NCBI RefSeq assembly: GCF_023502345.1
Contig: NZ_JAMFLX010000001.1
Location: 1-64,000 of the forward strand
Reading direction: 5' to 3'
Source of the DNA: Parendozoicomonas callyspongiae
GTDB lineage: Bacteria > Pseudomonadota > Gammaproteobacteria > Pseudomonadales > Endozoicomonadaceae
DNA: 64,000 nucleotides
Shown here: positions 1 to 7,850 of the stretch, in pieces
Numbering within the stretch: position 1 is the stretch's first letter
Layout: the number at the start of each line of letters is the position of its first letter
Notes under the pieces: generated by a model
What the model saw: only the letters and a program-made list of their open reading frames with translations
Told to the model about the DNA's origin: nothing
Database searches by the model: none
Program-made: the position numbers and the translations under genes

Positions 1-736
1 CCTCAAGGTAAAATGGTCGATATTCGGTTTTATCAGCCTTGGCAAGCTGTGCCAACAAACCAAATAGTTCATCCCGAACCTGAAGAATTCCCATCGGGTT
101 TTCTGACATCAGAACTGCCAGCTTTTCAACCGTAGAATCACTCGTGGTATATCGAGATCTGATTGGTACTTCAGGAATCTCATTCATCGCATCGTTCAGA
201 TGAAGCTCTGCATCTTTTCGTTTTTGAATATCATGGCCAGCTTTTTTGAATTCCCCCTTGGCAGCATCAAGGAGCAAGTCCGATTTTATTTTTTTTTCTT
301 CATACTCCTGCATGGCTTTTTCATGCTCCTCACCAGCCACACGTTCCAGCTCCATTAAAAAACTGATGGCTTCCTGCATGACTGGCGTTTTCTTAATTGA
401 TGGTCGTCCAATAGCAGCCCCCCACAGGTTTGGAATAACAACCCAATCGTCGAAAGCCTTGGGAGCAATAACAAGGCGATTACCAATCACTGTCGCAAGT
501 GCACAGATCACAGCTATCGCTGCAAACTCGACGGGAGCATTGTCCTTACGTTCAGCGATATCAACAACCCAGTCTCTGATTTCCGATGGCAGCCACAGTG
601 GGTCAAATTTCATCACTGGTAGTAATGCCTGCTCAATAGGCTTTGGTTTCTCCCAAGTTATATTTGGTGCCTCCACAGCATTAGGAGCGGGCAGCAGCTT
701 TATGTTTTGGTCGGGGGTTATGGAATTGTTAGCCAC
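1..736 (-). CDS. DUF3987-family protein of an integrative element (partial, 3' end beyond window)
   Basis: Reading the minus strand from position 736 gives an open frame with no stop to the window edge. GTG at 736 is preceded by AAGGAG at 7-base spacing and overlaps the end of the upstream primase gene by 8 bases, so the two are translationally coupled. The protein begins MANNSITPDQNIKLLPAPNA. It contains the stretches SRYTTSDSTVEKLAVLMSEN and MGILQVRDELFGLLAQL, which are typical of DUF3987 (YfjI-like) proteins of prophages and satellites, often placed beside a Toprim primase and thought to act as replicative ATPase/helicase partners. The ATPase core itself would lie outside the window, so the helicase role is inference. 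Confidence 0.75.
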   Translation of the reverse strand, partial: MANNSITPDQNIKLLPAPNAVEAPNITWEKPKPIEQALLPVMKFDPLWLPSEIRDWVVDIAERKDNAPVEFAAIAVICALATVIGNRLVIAPKAFDDWVVIPNLWGAAIGRPSIKKTPVMQEAISFLMELERVAGEEHEKAMQEYEEKKIKSDLLLDAAKGEFKKAGHDIQKRKDAELHLNDAMNEIPEVPIRSRYTTSDSTVEKLAVLMSENPMGILQVRDELFGLLAQLAKADKTEYRPFYLE

Positions 737-1640
737 GGTCAACTCCTTTTGACAGGTTGGCGTAATCATTGAAATCGGTACCGGAACACCCGGCAGGAAA
801 TTGGGGATAGGTAACCCTGCCATTCACCCGTTCAGCCGCCTGTAGCGCCTTCAGGATGCCCGGGTTTCCAGGGGTGTAACGGTCATTGTCAGCAGCAAAG
901 AGGATGTCAGATTGCTGATAGGCATCACGAAGGGCAAGCCCCGCATGGAGAAGATTCCCGCAATGAAAGGCGGCGAACACACTGGCGACATTCTTATCCA
1001 CATAGACACTGGCTGCAGTCGCATAACCTTCAGCAATAGCATTAGTCCCAGTAGGCGAGAAGTTGCCAATACGGAAACCACAGCCCTGAATCTGGCCTCC
1101 TTTCTTAAACCGCTTTTGGAAACCACCGTTCTCATTATCAGGACAAATAAACTGGATGCTGCGAAGCTCGCCCTGCACATTGCAGACAGGAATAAGCAGG
1201 CTTTGGCCTATGACTTTAAGCCCGTAACTGGGAACGGCTTTCAAATCCAGATAGGGATGACTGGAAACCTCTCGCGCTGAGCGCCAGATATCCTGACAAA
1301 CCTTTGCCGTTTCATCATTGACCCGAGCCGTTTCCCGCCTGATAGATTCCCGCAGATGTTTCGCTGCTATAGCCAGCTCTAGGCGCTCTTCATCACTAAG
1401 ACTATGAACCGAAAATGGACGCCATAAATGCTTCTGCCCGATCCCCTTGAAGCTACCAAAAATCCCAAAGGGGTAGCGCCCAAAATGCAGCGCGTAATAG
1501 GCTGACTTGCGGCCAGATTTGTCGTGCGGTTCGGGATAGCGATGAAATTTACCATCAGCTATTGGGCGCTCATTCAGCGGTATACCAGCAGCAAATGTGG
1601 CATTAATGAAGTCATCAAGATATGAGGAATATGCTGTCAT
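729..1640 (-). CDS. Toprim-domain primase-like protein of an integrative element
   Basis: 303 aa. The C-terminal half carries a Toprim-type fold: AIAEGYATAASVY (catalytic Glu motif) followed by ILFAADNDRYTPGN (DxD metal-binding motif). The N-terminal part, with a conserved KFHRYPEPHDKSGRK stretch, resembles the region found in phage and plasmid primases of the TraC/P4 type. It probably makes primers for autonomous replication of the element. It overlaps the upstream HTH gene by 4 bases (ATGA) and the downstream DUF3987 gene by 8, so the three genes form one minus-strand operon. No zinc finger is visible in the N-terminus, so it may rely on a partner for template recognition. Confidence 0.8.
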   Translation of the reverse strand: MTAYSSYLDDFINATFAAGIPLNERPIADGKFHRYPEPHDKSGRKSAYYALHFGRYPFGIFGSFKGIGQKHLWRPFSVHSLSDEERLELAIAAKHLRESIRRETARVNDETAKVCQDIWRSAREVSSHPYLDLKAVPSYGLKVIGQSLLIPVCNVQGELRSIQFICPDNENGGFQKRFKKGGQIQGCGFRIGNFSPTGTNAIAEGYATAASVYVDKNVASVFAAFHCGNLLHAGLALRDAYQQSDILFAADNDRYTPGNPGILKALQAAERVNGRVTYPQFPAGCSGTDFNDYANLSKGVDRG

Positions 1641-1927
1641 TCTGCACCCTCCTCATTATTGTCAATTATCACTCTGTTTTCGTCGAATGCATTCAGCTCA
1701 TCCAGTCGCCACATTGGGCTTCCTGAAAAGTTTCTGGCTGGAGGGAGGTCTCCCTGTTTTCGCCACCGGTCTATCGACGATGTCGATTTCCCGTACCGGA
1801 CAGCGAGCGCATTACGATCAAGGAAAATCTGCTGATCGGTTATTAAAATCTTGTGCGCACAGTGAGGGCATTCTGCTGAGATTTGCGCAATTACATTTGT
1901 GGTGTTTTTGCGGGTGTTACGGGACAT
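1637..1927 (-). CDS. small HTH DNA-binding protein
   Basis: 96 aa. Residues about 40-80 (LAVRYGKSTSSIDRWRKQGD followed by a WRLDELNAF stretch) match the MerR/AlpA-like excisionase HTH pattern: helix, SxSSIDRW recognition helix, then a wing. An upstream CPHC pair (residues 20-23) is a half zinc ribbon; no second CxxC pair is present. The gene is the first of the replication operon and lies just downstream of three palindromic repeats at 1986-2036, which it or a partner could bind. It may be a regulator, an excisionase or a replication initiator; the sequence does not decide between them. Confidence 0.65.
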   Translation of the reverse strand: MSRNTRKNTTNVIAQISAECPHCAHKILITDQQIFLDRNALAVRYGKSTSSIDRWRKQGDLPPARNFSGSPMWRLDELNAFDENRVIIDNNEEGAE

Positions 1928-1985
1928 TTCCTTGTCTCCGGTTGTGGTAACAGGATCAAGGATATGGGTGATATTCTGACATTAC

Positions 1986-2036
1986 TGGCAACCGCCATTA
2001 TTGGCTGGCAGTTGCCATAGATTTTGGCAGTTGCCA
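1986..2036. repeat. three phased palindromic repeats, operator or origin iterons
   Basis: TGGCAACCGCCA (1986-1997), TGGCAGTTGCCA (2006-2017) and TGGCAGTTGCCA (2025-2036) share the form TGGCAnnnGCCA and are spaced 20 and 19 bases apart. They lie 59 bases upstream of the first gene of the primase operon. Evenly spaced short palindromes directly before replication genes are typical of operators or iteron-type origins. Which of these applies here is not decided by sequence. Confidence 0.6.
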
Positions 2037-2130
2037 CTGGAACATGCTGCCCAATGACCGTTAAATCAGTAGCTGTTCTCCCGGATATGCTTAGTAGCTT
2101 TGGAGAGTTTTTCCCTGATTGTACGACTAC

Positions 2131-2682
2131 TTAGGTTTGGTATTCCCCGTGGAACTTCATCAACAAGATAATCTGCAAGCTGGGAAAAATTTGGGTTGTC
2201 AGCTGTCCCGTAGTTTTAGGGTCGCCTAAATGAGAAACGAGTTCAGGGATCAAAACACCAACTAACCCTGCCCAGGATTCAATTTCCTTTGTGGCTGCCG
2301 CAGTCAACTTGAGCTTACTACTTTGTAGTGCAGCGAGTTCTTCCACATTACACATCAGATCAACCCGGTGAATAGACACACTGTCATGGGTGTACGAAGG
2401 GTTCGGCTCGAACACTTGTAGGGATTTGAGAATTACGTTTCGGGTTATCTGTGGGTCTAGCTGCCAATAAATGTCAAATGGAGCAGGCAAACGCTCAACG
2501 GAGTAACCCTGGTCTTTGATAAGCCCAATTAATCGCTGTCCCATCTCTTCGCTGAGTATGACGTAGGCGTTGATTTGCTTACTGCCTAGAATCGCTTCCA
2601 AACTCTTCTCTGTTATTCCGAGAAACTGGGCAGAGTCCTCTATCGATATGAAATCATGATATGCATTTTTTTTATTATTCAT
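2131..2682 (-). CDS. hypothetical protein of the integrative element
   Basis: 183 aa from ATG 2682; a TTG six codons upstream would also be in frame. I do not recognise a family. The N-terminal part (DFISIEDSAQFLGITEKSLEAIL) looks like a helix-turn-helix of the kind that follows 'SIEDSAxFLGIT' in excisionase-like proteins. The middle and C-terminal parts have no motif I can name and no membrane segment or signal peptide. It lies on the same strand as AlpA upstream and the replication operon downstream, separated from the latter by the repeat array, so it is probably a regulatory gene of the element. Confidence 0.5.
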   Translation of the reverse strand: MNNKKNAYHDFISIEDSAQFLGITEKSLEAILGSKQINAYVILSEEMGQRLIGLIKDQGYSVERLPAPFDIYWQLDPQITRNVILKSLQVFEPNPSYTHDSVSIHRVDLMCNVEELAALQSSKLKLTAAATKEIESWAGLVGVLIPELVSHLGDPKTTGQLTTQIFPSLQIILLMKFHGEYQT

Positions 2683-2859
2683 GCCTAACCACACAGTCAA
2701 ATATCTTGATGTTTTAGGCTAATTCGTTCGCTGACACTCTTCAATCGTCTGGAATGATAAAAAGTAAGAAAGCACATCTTTCGGTTTTTTCGGTGTGATT
2801 CAGGGAGTTCGGTCAGAAGCCATGACAACGACTTCTGACGCAAAGTGAGTAGAGATGTG

Positions 2860-3054
2860 TCAGGAGGGGCAACTGACCTCTTCCAGCCAGCGCGAGATAT
2901 CACGATCCAGCCAACCAACAGTATTCTTACCCAGTCGCATAGGCTGTGGAAACCAACCGTCACGCACCCACCGATACACCGTACTACGGCTGACATTACC
3001 CAGACGCTGCTGCACCTGTGGCATTCTGAGAACTTGATGATGTTCCTGAGTCAT
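2860..3054 (-). CDS. alpA: AlpA-family phage transcriptional regulator
   Basis: 64 aa, the usual length of AlpA. It shows the family pattern: LRMPQVQQRLGNVSRSTVYR (HTH), then WVRDGWFPQPMRLGKNTVGW and WLDRDISRWLEE. AlpA proteins are MerR-like winged HTH regulators of P4-type satellites and cryptic prophages; in E. coli, AlpA activates an excisionase or integrase gene. Its position near the element border next to tRNA-Thr fits a role in excision control. A longer reading frame overlaps it on the same strand in another phase and is not convincing. Confidence 0.85.
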   Translation of the reverse strand: MTQEHHQVLRMPQVQQRLGNVSRSTVYRWVRDGWFPQPMRLGKNTVGWLDRDISRWLEEVSCPS

Positions 3055-3118
3055 TAGACAGTCCCTGTCTGTTGATGAGTCTTCAGAGTAACTTCCTGTA
3101 TACCACCAGTCGTCCTCA

Positions 3119-3493
3119 ATGCATTCTCATAAACCCCGGTTGCACGTGGTCTATGATGATCTTTTCTATATACCCCACTGGAGAATAGAGGATATGATGT
3201 TATATCCAAACCCTATTGGCGCATTCTTTCCTCCAACATGGTTCTGCCCATCCTATCTGCTCTGGCCGAACTTCCCTGTAAACACTTGCGTTGTTTCCTA
3301 CTTTCACCTTCATAATTGGGTTCAAGACGGTATACCGATACATGGAATTAGATTTGTCCTTCAGGATGCCGGAAAGGATCAGTATTGGGCATACAACCAA
3401 AAGCAAGATGCTGACGCAGCGACCAATTGGCTTCAAAGCATAGGAATTCGACAAGCTATCCCCCTCCAAGCAGCTTGGGCCAATTATCTATAG
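3119..3493 (+). CDS. putative orphan ORF, unknown
   Basis: 124 aa frame, or 99 aa from ATG 3194, which has an AGAGG just upstream. Composition is rich in Trp, Tyr, Phe and Pro (for example LYPNPIGAFFPPTWF). The C-terminal half (GKDQYWAYNQKQDADAATNW) looks like genuine soluble protein. I recognise no family and see no signal peptide. It is the only plus-strand frame in this end of the element, divergent from alpA. It could be a cargo gene or a chance ORF. Confidence 0.3.
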   Translation: MHSHKPRLHVVYDDLFYIPHWRIEDMMLYPNPIGAFFPPTWFCPSYLLWPNFPVNTCVVSYFHLHNWVQDGIPIHGIRFVLQDAGKDQYWAYNQKQDADAATNWLQSIGIRQAIPLQAAWANYL

Positions 3494-3680
3494 GTGTCCA
3501 TAATGGCAGGGGCATCAGAGATGGGACCCGCACCTACAACACGAACACGGTCCCACCCTGCCGCCCCCCATCACATATTTACACCTCCCCCCCTTTATAT
3601 TTTTCTCAAAACTTTTTATTAAGCCCTTCAACTAAGACGACACATACACAGGGCCTCGACCAGGACCAGCATGAACAGCA

Positions 3681-3795
3681 CTGCCAAGACAACGCGCCAA
3701 GACTAACCGACACAAGTAGGAGGAAAAGGTGAGAGCAAAACAGGTGTGAGATAAGAAAAATCAGGCCTGCAATCTGCCAAGACTACTGCCAAGAC
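3681..3795 (+). repeat. four direct repeats beside tRNA-Thr, candidate integrase arm sites
   Basis: CTGCCAAGAC occurs at 3681-3690, 3774-3783 and 3786-3795, with a fourth partial copy GCCAAGAC at 3696-3703. They lie in the gene-free stretch between the element genes and the 3' end of tRNA-Thr. Tyrosine integrases use clusters of short direct repeats as arm-binding sites beside att cores, and the position fits that. The rest of 3494-3864 holds nothing else I can name apart from the tRNA terminator. Confidence 0.4.
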
Positions 3796-3808
3796 AAAAC
3801 TGCAGATA

Positions 3809-3838
3809 CAAAAAAGCCCCGCTATTAGCGAGGCTCTT
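3809..3838 (-). terminator. intrinsic terminator of tRNA-Thr
   Basis: On the minus strand, AGCCTCGC / GCGGGGCT pair around a TAATA-type loop and are followed by six T. It lies 27 bases past the encoded CCA of tRNA-Thr. Confidence 0.8.
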
Positions 3839-3864
3839 AAGTGCTTGATATACAAGGCTTTGTT

Positions 3865-3940
<76 letters not shown>

Positions 3941-3951
3941 AACGGGGTGGA

Positions 3952-3980
3952 ATAATATGGATGAGGCCCTATTTTGTCAA
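3952..3980 (-). promoter_or_regulatory. sigma70 promoter of tRNA-Thr
   Basis: On the minus strand, a perfect -35 TTGACA (3975-3980) and -10 TATTAT (3952-3957) are separated by exactly 17 bases, ending 12 bases before the tRNA 5' end. Confidence 0.85.
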
Positions 3981-4203
3981 CACCTATAGACCGCTTTTGA
4001 TTCCAGAAAACTCTTCCACCTTCTGGTTACGAATACACCTTCTATCAGAGCAGTCAGTTTTCCTGACAATAAGCCTTTGGGACTAAACCACTTCGCCTGC
4101 TGTTTATCTAATTTCTCATATAGCAGCCCTTTTTATCGGTCACTCATCTCAATGACCCAAACAGAAGGGCTAAGTGGAATTATTAAACCTGGAGGCATCA
4201 GGA

Positions 4204-6075
4204 ATGGAATCACCAACAACAAGCCGCTCACCTTCTCCTTCTTCGACCCTTATAGCTCCCAGGTCAGCTGACGGGTCTCCAGGAAGGAAAACCTCCACCT
4301 CCAGTGGCAGTACACTGGTAGAAAATATTCAGAAAACCGGTGATAGCTTAATCCCTCAAGATAGACCTGTTTCACCTGGTAGTTTCGTTAAGTCAAAGCC
4401 TATACAAGCACGGAAGACAGATCCTGCAACAGGTAGACCTGAGCTAATACAGCAAACCGAAGATGAAAAGTTTCAACACATTAAAAAGCAGGCAGAGAGC
4501 TTGAGGCTCAAAGGAGCTTCCTTAAATCCGTGCAAGGGTAGACAGGCCCTTATTAACCTCCCTCCTATTGCTGCGTCAATGTTCCTACAGTTTGACAGCG
4601 TTGGCCTTTCTCAGATTCAGGAAGCTGAAGCCCTTGAACAATACTTGATAAAAACCACAGGAGCCCCTCCAGCCTATAGAACAGATAATGATAGAAGAAG
4701 GGTGAATCTTTCATATGAACAGGGATCTGCATTAATAAAAAAAGGCAAAACAGCAGAACCTCTTATTATCCCCGAGTTCGTCGCCAGAGGGCGACCTTTC
4801 TGTCTGAGAATGCTGGAGACCCTGGAAAGAAAATGTTTGGAAATGGAAACAGCCTCACAAGCAGCTGAGTCTTTCTGGGGGAAAACGGCGAAATTTTTTA
4901 CTAATGCTCTCACCTCTACGACTCCATCATCAACTTCAGAGCACTACAATATCACCCTCCAGAACCTTCAGGAGATGCATTCAGACTTGTTCTGTTCCGA
5001 GGGTCACAGAACTGCCTTCCCCTACGAAGACAGAAAAATAAAACCGGGTCAGATTCTTGGAGAGAAGAGAGTTCCGGCTCCAGGATTCAGCAGCGCTGCA
5101 ATGGATATTCTTGAGGGCGACCCAAGCCTTCCTCAGTATACGGAGGCAGGACTGAAGGCGGCACAAGAATTTAGAGAAGAGCAAATACGAAATTTAAAAT
5201 TACCAAAGAATTATCCAGCGTTTGTATTGCACTTCCCAGAAAACCTTTCAGGAAGGTTTGCCAGATTAAGCATTCCTCTCACTCTTGATCAGGCTATTAA
5301 ACTTGCAACAGTTAAATATTACGAGAAGAGTCTTCATCAAATAGAACAAAATGCAGCCCTTTTTTGTGGGGTTCTCGAAGAGATCAGCGAAGCCATTAAA
5401 AGAGCTGATTTCAAGCATTTTCCAGAGCAGTTTGCAGAGGAAAATATTTATAGTGCTATAAACTACATATTCGGAAACCATGGGGAGTTGTCCAGCTTAT
5501 ACTGCCAGCACTCCCACGAAATTTTTCGATTTAAAATGCTGCCAGCAGAACACATAAAGAAAGAACTTCAACGAGAAATTGGAGAGTTCAACGGAAGCCT
5601 TGGCCGGGCAAAAACAGTTGGTGAACTATGCAATGCTATCGGCAGACATATCCCCCGGCTTATTCAGATACATCCATTCCCTAATGGAAACCGGTATATT
5701 TTTGCGCAATTAGCAAGAGAGATTCTTCTTCATTATGGGTATCCCACAGCCCCCTCTCACAACTTAAAACTATTCGGAATGATTGGAGCCAAGGAGCTTT
5801 CAAACTACCTTCTAATGAGTATTGTGTATTTTCAGGATTTTGAAAAAAAGTGTCAGACAAGATATTCAGAGTTTGACGTCAGGCCAGGCCAAAGATTACC
5901 TACGAGTGCAGGTGAAGATATCGAGATGGTTGCACGCCAAATTGAATCTATCAGAAAAAAACACAATCTAAATCCGGAATATATTCTTGAAGAAGACTCT
6001 ACCTCAAGCATAAGTACTCCAACGCAGGTTCCAGAGCCACAGGAAAAAACCAGCTGGGAAGATGAGATCGACTAA
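4204..6075 (+). CDS. large effector-like protein with degenerate Fic motif
   Basis: 623 aa from ATG 4204, chosen because GGAGG lies 9 bases upstream; an in-frame GTG at 4174 would add 10 residues. The first ~90 residues are rich in Ser, Thr and Pro and look disordered, as in type III effectors; no Sec signal is seen. Near the C-terminus, residues 460-515 read like a Fic fold: LCNAIGRHIPRLIQ, then HPFPNGNR (490-497), then LAREILLHYGYP. Canonical Fic is HPFx(D/E)GNGRxxR. Here the acidic residue is Asn (as in Doc) and the GR pair is RY, so AMP transfer may be lost or altered. The tail (DSTSSISTPTQVPEPQEK) is again low-complexity. Host-directed function is inference; a toxin-like role is the alternative. 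Confidence 0.6.
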   Translation: MESPTTSRSPSPSSTLIAPRSADGSPGRKTSTSSGSTLVENIQKTGDSLIPQDRPVSPGSFVKSKPIQARKTDPATGRPELIQQTEDEKFQHIKKQAESLRLKGASLNPCKGRQALINLPPIAASMFLQFDSVGLSQIQEAEALEQYLIKTTGAPPAYRTDNDRRRVNLSYEQGSALIKKGKTAEPLIIPEFVARGRPFCLRMLETLERKCLEMETASQAAESFWGKTAKFFTNALTSTTPSSTSEHYNITLQNLQEMHSDLFCSEGHRTAFPYEDRKIKPGQILGEKRVPAPGFSSAAMDILEGDPSLPQYTEAGLKAAQEFREEQIRNLKLPKNYPAFVLHFPENLSGRFARLSIPLTLDQAIKLATVKYYEKSLHQIEQNAALFCGVLEEISEAIKRADFKHFPEQFAEENIYSAINYIFGNHGELSSLYCQHSHEIFRFKMLPAEHIKKELQREIGEFNGSLGRAKTVGELCNAIGRHIPRLIQIHPFPNGNRYIFAQLAREILLHYGYPTAPSHNLKLFGMIGAKELSNYLLMSIVYFQDFEKKCQTRYSEFDVRPGQRLPTSAGEDIEMVARQIESIRKKHNLNPEYILEEDSTSSISTPTQVPEPQEKTSWEDEID

Positions 6076-6158
6076 GTTCATTGAATTGCTCTTTTCTATG
6101 AGAAGAGCTTAAAACTCATCTATACACCTTCCTCCTACTTCCTTATTGGTAATGGTAT

Positions 6159-7055
6159 ATGAGGTTAAGCATCCCCCAAAGGTGGTTCTATATCTGGATA
6201 ACAATCACCTTTAGCTTCGTACACCCCACCTATACTCAAGCCGGTGTAACGTGGAATCGGTTAATTAAAGCGGATGACAAACCCGGGGGGAAGGCATCCT
6301 CTGCGGTCAGACTGCTGCGTAAATGTTCTCTCTGCCTCTTCAATCAAGATAACTTTGACCCAGATAAAGTCCGAGTTGTTGACCAGCAGAATGAAAATAT
6401 AATTCTCCGTATGCCAAATCCTTCGATTGATGGAGAGTTCCGTGAAAACAAACTTTATGATGCCATAAGAACGGCAGTTCCCTCCTGGAAGGGGCCAGAT
6501 GACAGTGAGATAGTTGTTTTCAACCTGATGCATCGCTGGGCAGAGTTCGAAGAGTATGTTGTTGAAAAATCCTGGTTCGATGCTCACCCTGAACATAAAT
6601 TTAAATACTTCCCTCAACTGGGGTCACTTCTCCCATCTACCTGGGTTCCAGGCTTGCTGAGAAAGCTACTCTACAAGTGGGATCGTCACCTTCTATTGCG
6701 TGCACGGGTAGTTGTAGATGCACTTCACGATGAATTATCCACCCTTGGTGAAAAACCCAAAATCATTATTCTCCATTGTGTATCTGGGCGGGATCGTACC
6801 GGATTTATCGATGGTCTATACCAAATGACTTATAATGAAAAATCCTACGAGTCAGTGGTAAAGGTTAACCAAGAAGTTGCTGGAAAGCCCCAGGATTTTT
6901 ACAGCAGAAACAGCTTGAGGTGGGAAGCACTCAGGTTAATAGAGGAAGGATATTCGCACGTTGGAGAGAAACAGGCTGTGCTTGATTATGATGACAAGGA
7001 TACAGCTTACTTTCAGCGGCAGCTTTCAGTCAGCAAGAAACAAAAGAAACATTAA
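6159..7055 (+). CDS. exported Cys-based protein/phosphoinositide phosphatase-like protein
   Basis: 298 aa. An N-terminal hydrophobic segment (WFYIWITITFSFVHPTYTQA, residues 9-28) ends in a plausible signal-peptidase site. Residues 206-215 read HCVSGRDRTG, the C-x5-R-(S/T) P-loop of tyrosine and dual-specificity phosphatases, with nucleophile Cys207 and Arg213. It is followed by a helical region, as in that fold. The upstream stretch with MHRWAEFEEY could hold the general acid, but no WPD is evident. The C-terminal tail is Lys-rich. The gene follows the Fic-like gene by 83 bases on the same strand and ends at a bidirectional terminator, so the two may be co-transcribed. Bacterial phosphatases exported this way often act on host or surface targets; the substrate is unknown. 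Confidence 0.65.
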   Translation: MRLSIPQRWFYIWITITFSFVHPTYTQAGVTWNRLIKADDKPGGKASSAVRLLRKCSLCLFNQDNFDPDKVRVVDQQNENIILRMPNPSIDGEFRENKLYDAIRTAVPSWKGPDDSEIVVFNLMHRWAEFEEYVVEKSWFDAHPEHKFKYFPQLGSLLPSTWVPGLLRKLLYKWDRHLLLRARVVVDALHDELSTLGEKPKIIILHCVSGRDRTGFIDGLYQMTYNEKSYESVVKVNQEVAGKPQDFYSRNSLRWEALRLIEEGYSHVGEKQAVLDYDDKDTAYFQRQLSVSKKQKKH

Positions 7056-7072
7056 TATTTTCAGCGCATACA

Positions 7073-7104
7073 AAAAAACCAGACTTTATAGGTCTGGTTT
7101 TTTT
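7073..7104. terminator. bidirectional intrinsic terminator
   Basis: AAAAAACCAGAC / GTCTGGTTTTTT pair around a short TTTATAG loop, with A-tract and T-tract on opposite sides. It ends the phosphatase gene on plus and the tRNA-Leu transcript on minus. Confidence 0.85.
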
Positions 7105-7111
7105 CAGAATC

Positions 7112-7198
7112 TGGTGCCCAGGAGAAGACTCGAACTTCCACGCCCTTTCGGACACTAGCACCTGAAGCTAGCGCGTCTACCAATTCCGCCACCTGGGC
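7112..7198 (-). tRNA. tRNA-Leu (anticodon CAG), copy 2 of the transcript
   Basis: 87 bases including encoded CCA on the minus strand; type II tRNA with long variable arm (TGTCCGAAAGGGCG), D arm GGCGGAATTGGTAGACGC and anticodon loop TTCAGGT. Its sequence is identical to the copy 47 bases upstream. Confidence 0.97.
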
Positions 7199-7245
7199 TT
7201 TGCCGTTTTTTAACCTTGTCGGCCAAGTTTGCTAAGGATGATGAT

Positions 7246-7332
7246 TGGTGCCCAGGAGAAGACTCGAACTTCCACGCCCTTTCGGACACTAGCACCTGAA
7301 GCTAGCGCGTCTACCAATTCCGCCACCTGGGC
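7246..7332 (-). tRNA. tRNA-Leu (anticodon CAG), copy 1 of the transcript
   Basis: Identical 87-base type II tRNA on the minus strand. It is transcribed first from the promoter at 7390-7418 and is co-transcribed with the second copy, there being no terminator in the 47-base spacer. Tandem duplication of the CUG-reading tRNA suggests gene dosage for a common Leu codon. Confidence 0.97.
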
Positions 7333-7389
7333 ATCGCCCTTAGCGACCCGCCTTGAACAGCAACCTGTCGTTGCCAGCGAGCGAGGCGA

Positions 7390-7418
7390 ATATTAGAGAG
7401 ATCGCTATTTTGTGTCAA
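7390..7418 (-). promoter_or_regulatory. sigma70 promoter of the tRNA-Leu pair
   Basis: On the minus strand, perfect -35 TTGACA (7413-7418) and -10 TAATAT (7390-7395) with a 17-base spacer. Confidence 0.88.
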
Positions 7419-7850
7419 CAGCTTGCTGAGTTTTAAGTATCAGTAAATTCCGAATACCGAAATAACTTCCATGAGATCTGCCATCGGTCTTTGATTCTGC
7501 TTAGATCAATCACTTCACATGAGGTCTTCACATTGGCACAAAAGCCGAATTTACTGGCGTAGACATGAAGGTATGAGCCACAGCTTCCCGACCAGAATAG
7601 AGGCGGGGTTGTTGTTTTTTGCTATTCTCACCGGAGTATTCGAGCATATCCGGGAACATCATCCTGTTCACATTCTTTATAAGTTACAGACAATACTCAC
7701 AAATAAAGCTGATTGTTATTTAACTACTACATTTGTTAACAAAAAAAGTACATAACCAGCATTGGGTTACAGATACTCTCCACAGCACACCTCTTGAGCT
7801 GAAACACATCTATACTCACCCAGCTCGTCACACATAATCCCGGAGCAGTA
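7419..7850. other. intergenic stretch before fadL
   Basis: 432 bases with only short, unconvincing frames. It must hold the fadL promoter and 5' leader, but I see no clear -35/-10 pair, operator dyad or terminator in it. Confidence 0.5.

Noticed and set aside
246..752. Plus-strand frame of 168 codons opposite the DUF3987 gene
   Set aside because: The minus strand encodes a clear DUF3987 protein across the same bases; the plus product is Ser-rich with no motif.
912..1280. Plus-strand frame opposite the primase
   Set aside because: It lies entirely within the well-supported Toprim gene on the opposite strand and shows no protein-like motifs or ribosome site.
2697..2996. 99-codon minus-strand frame overlapping alpA
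   Set aside because: It overlaps alpA in another phase on the same strand; its product is basic and without recognisable fold, so alpA is preferred.
7519..7755. 78-codon frame before fadL
   Set aside because: No ribosome site, poor composition and no family; judged a chance frame in a leader region.
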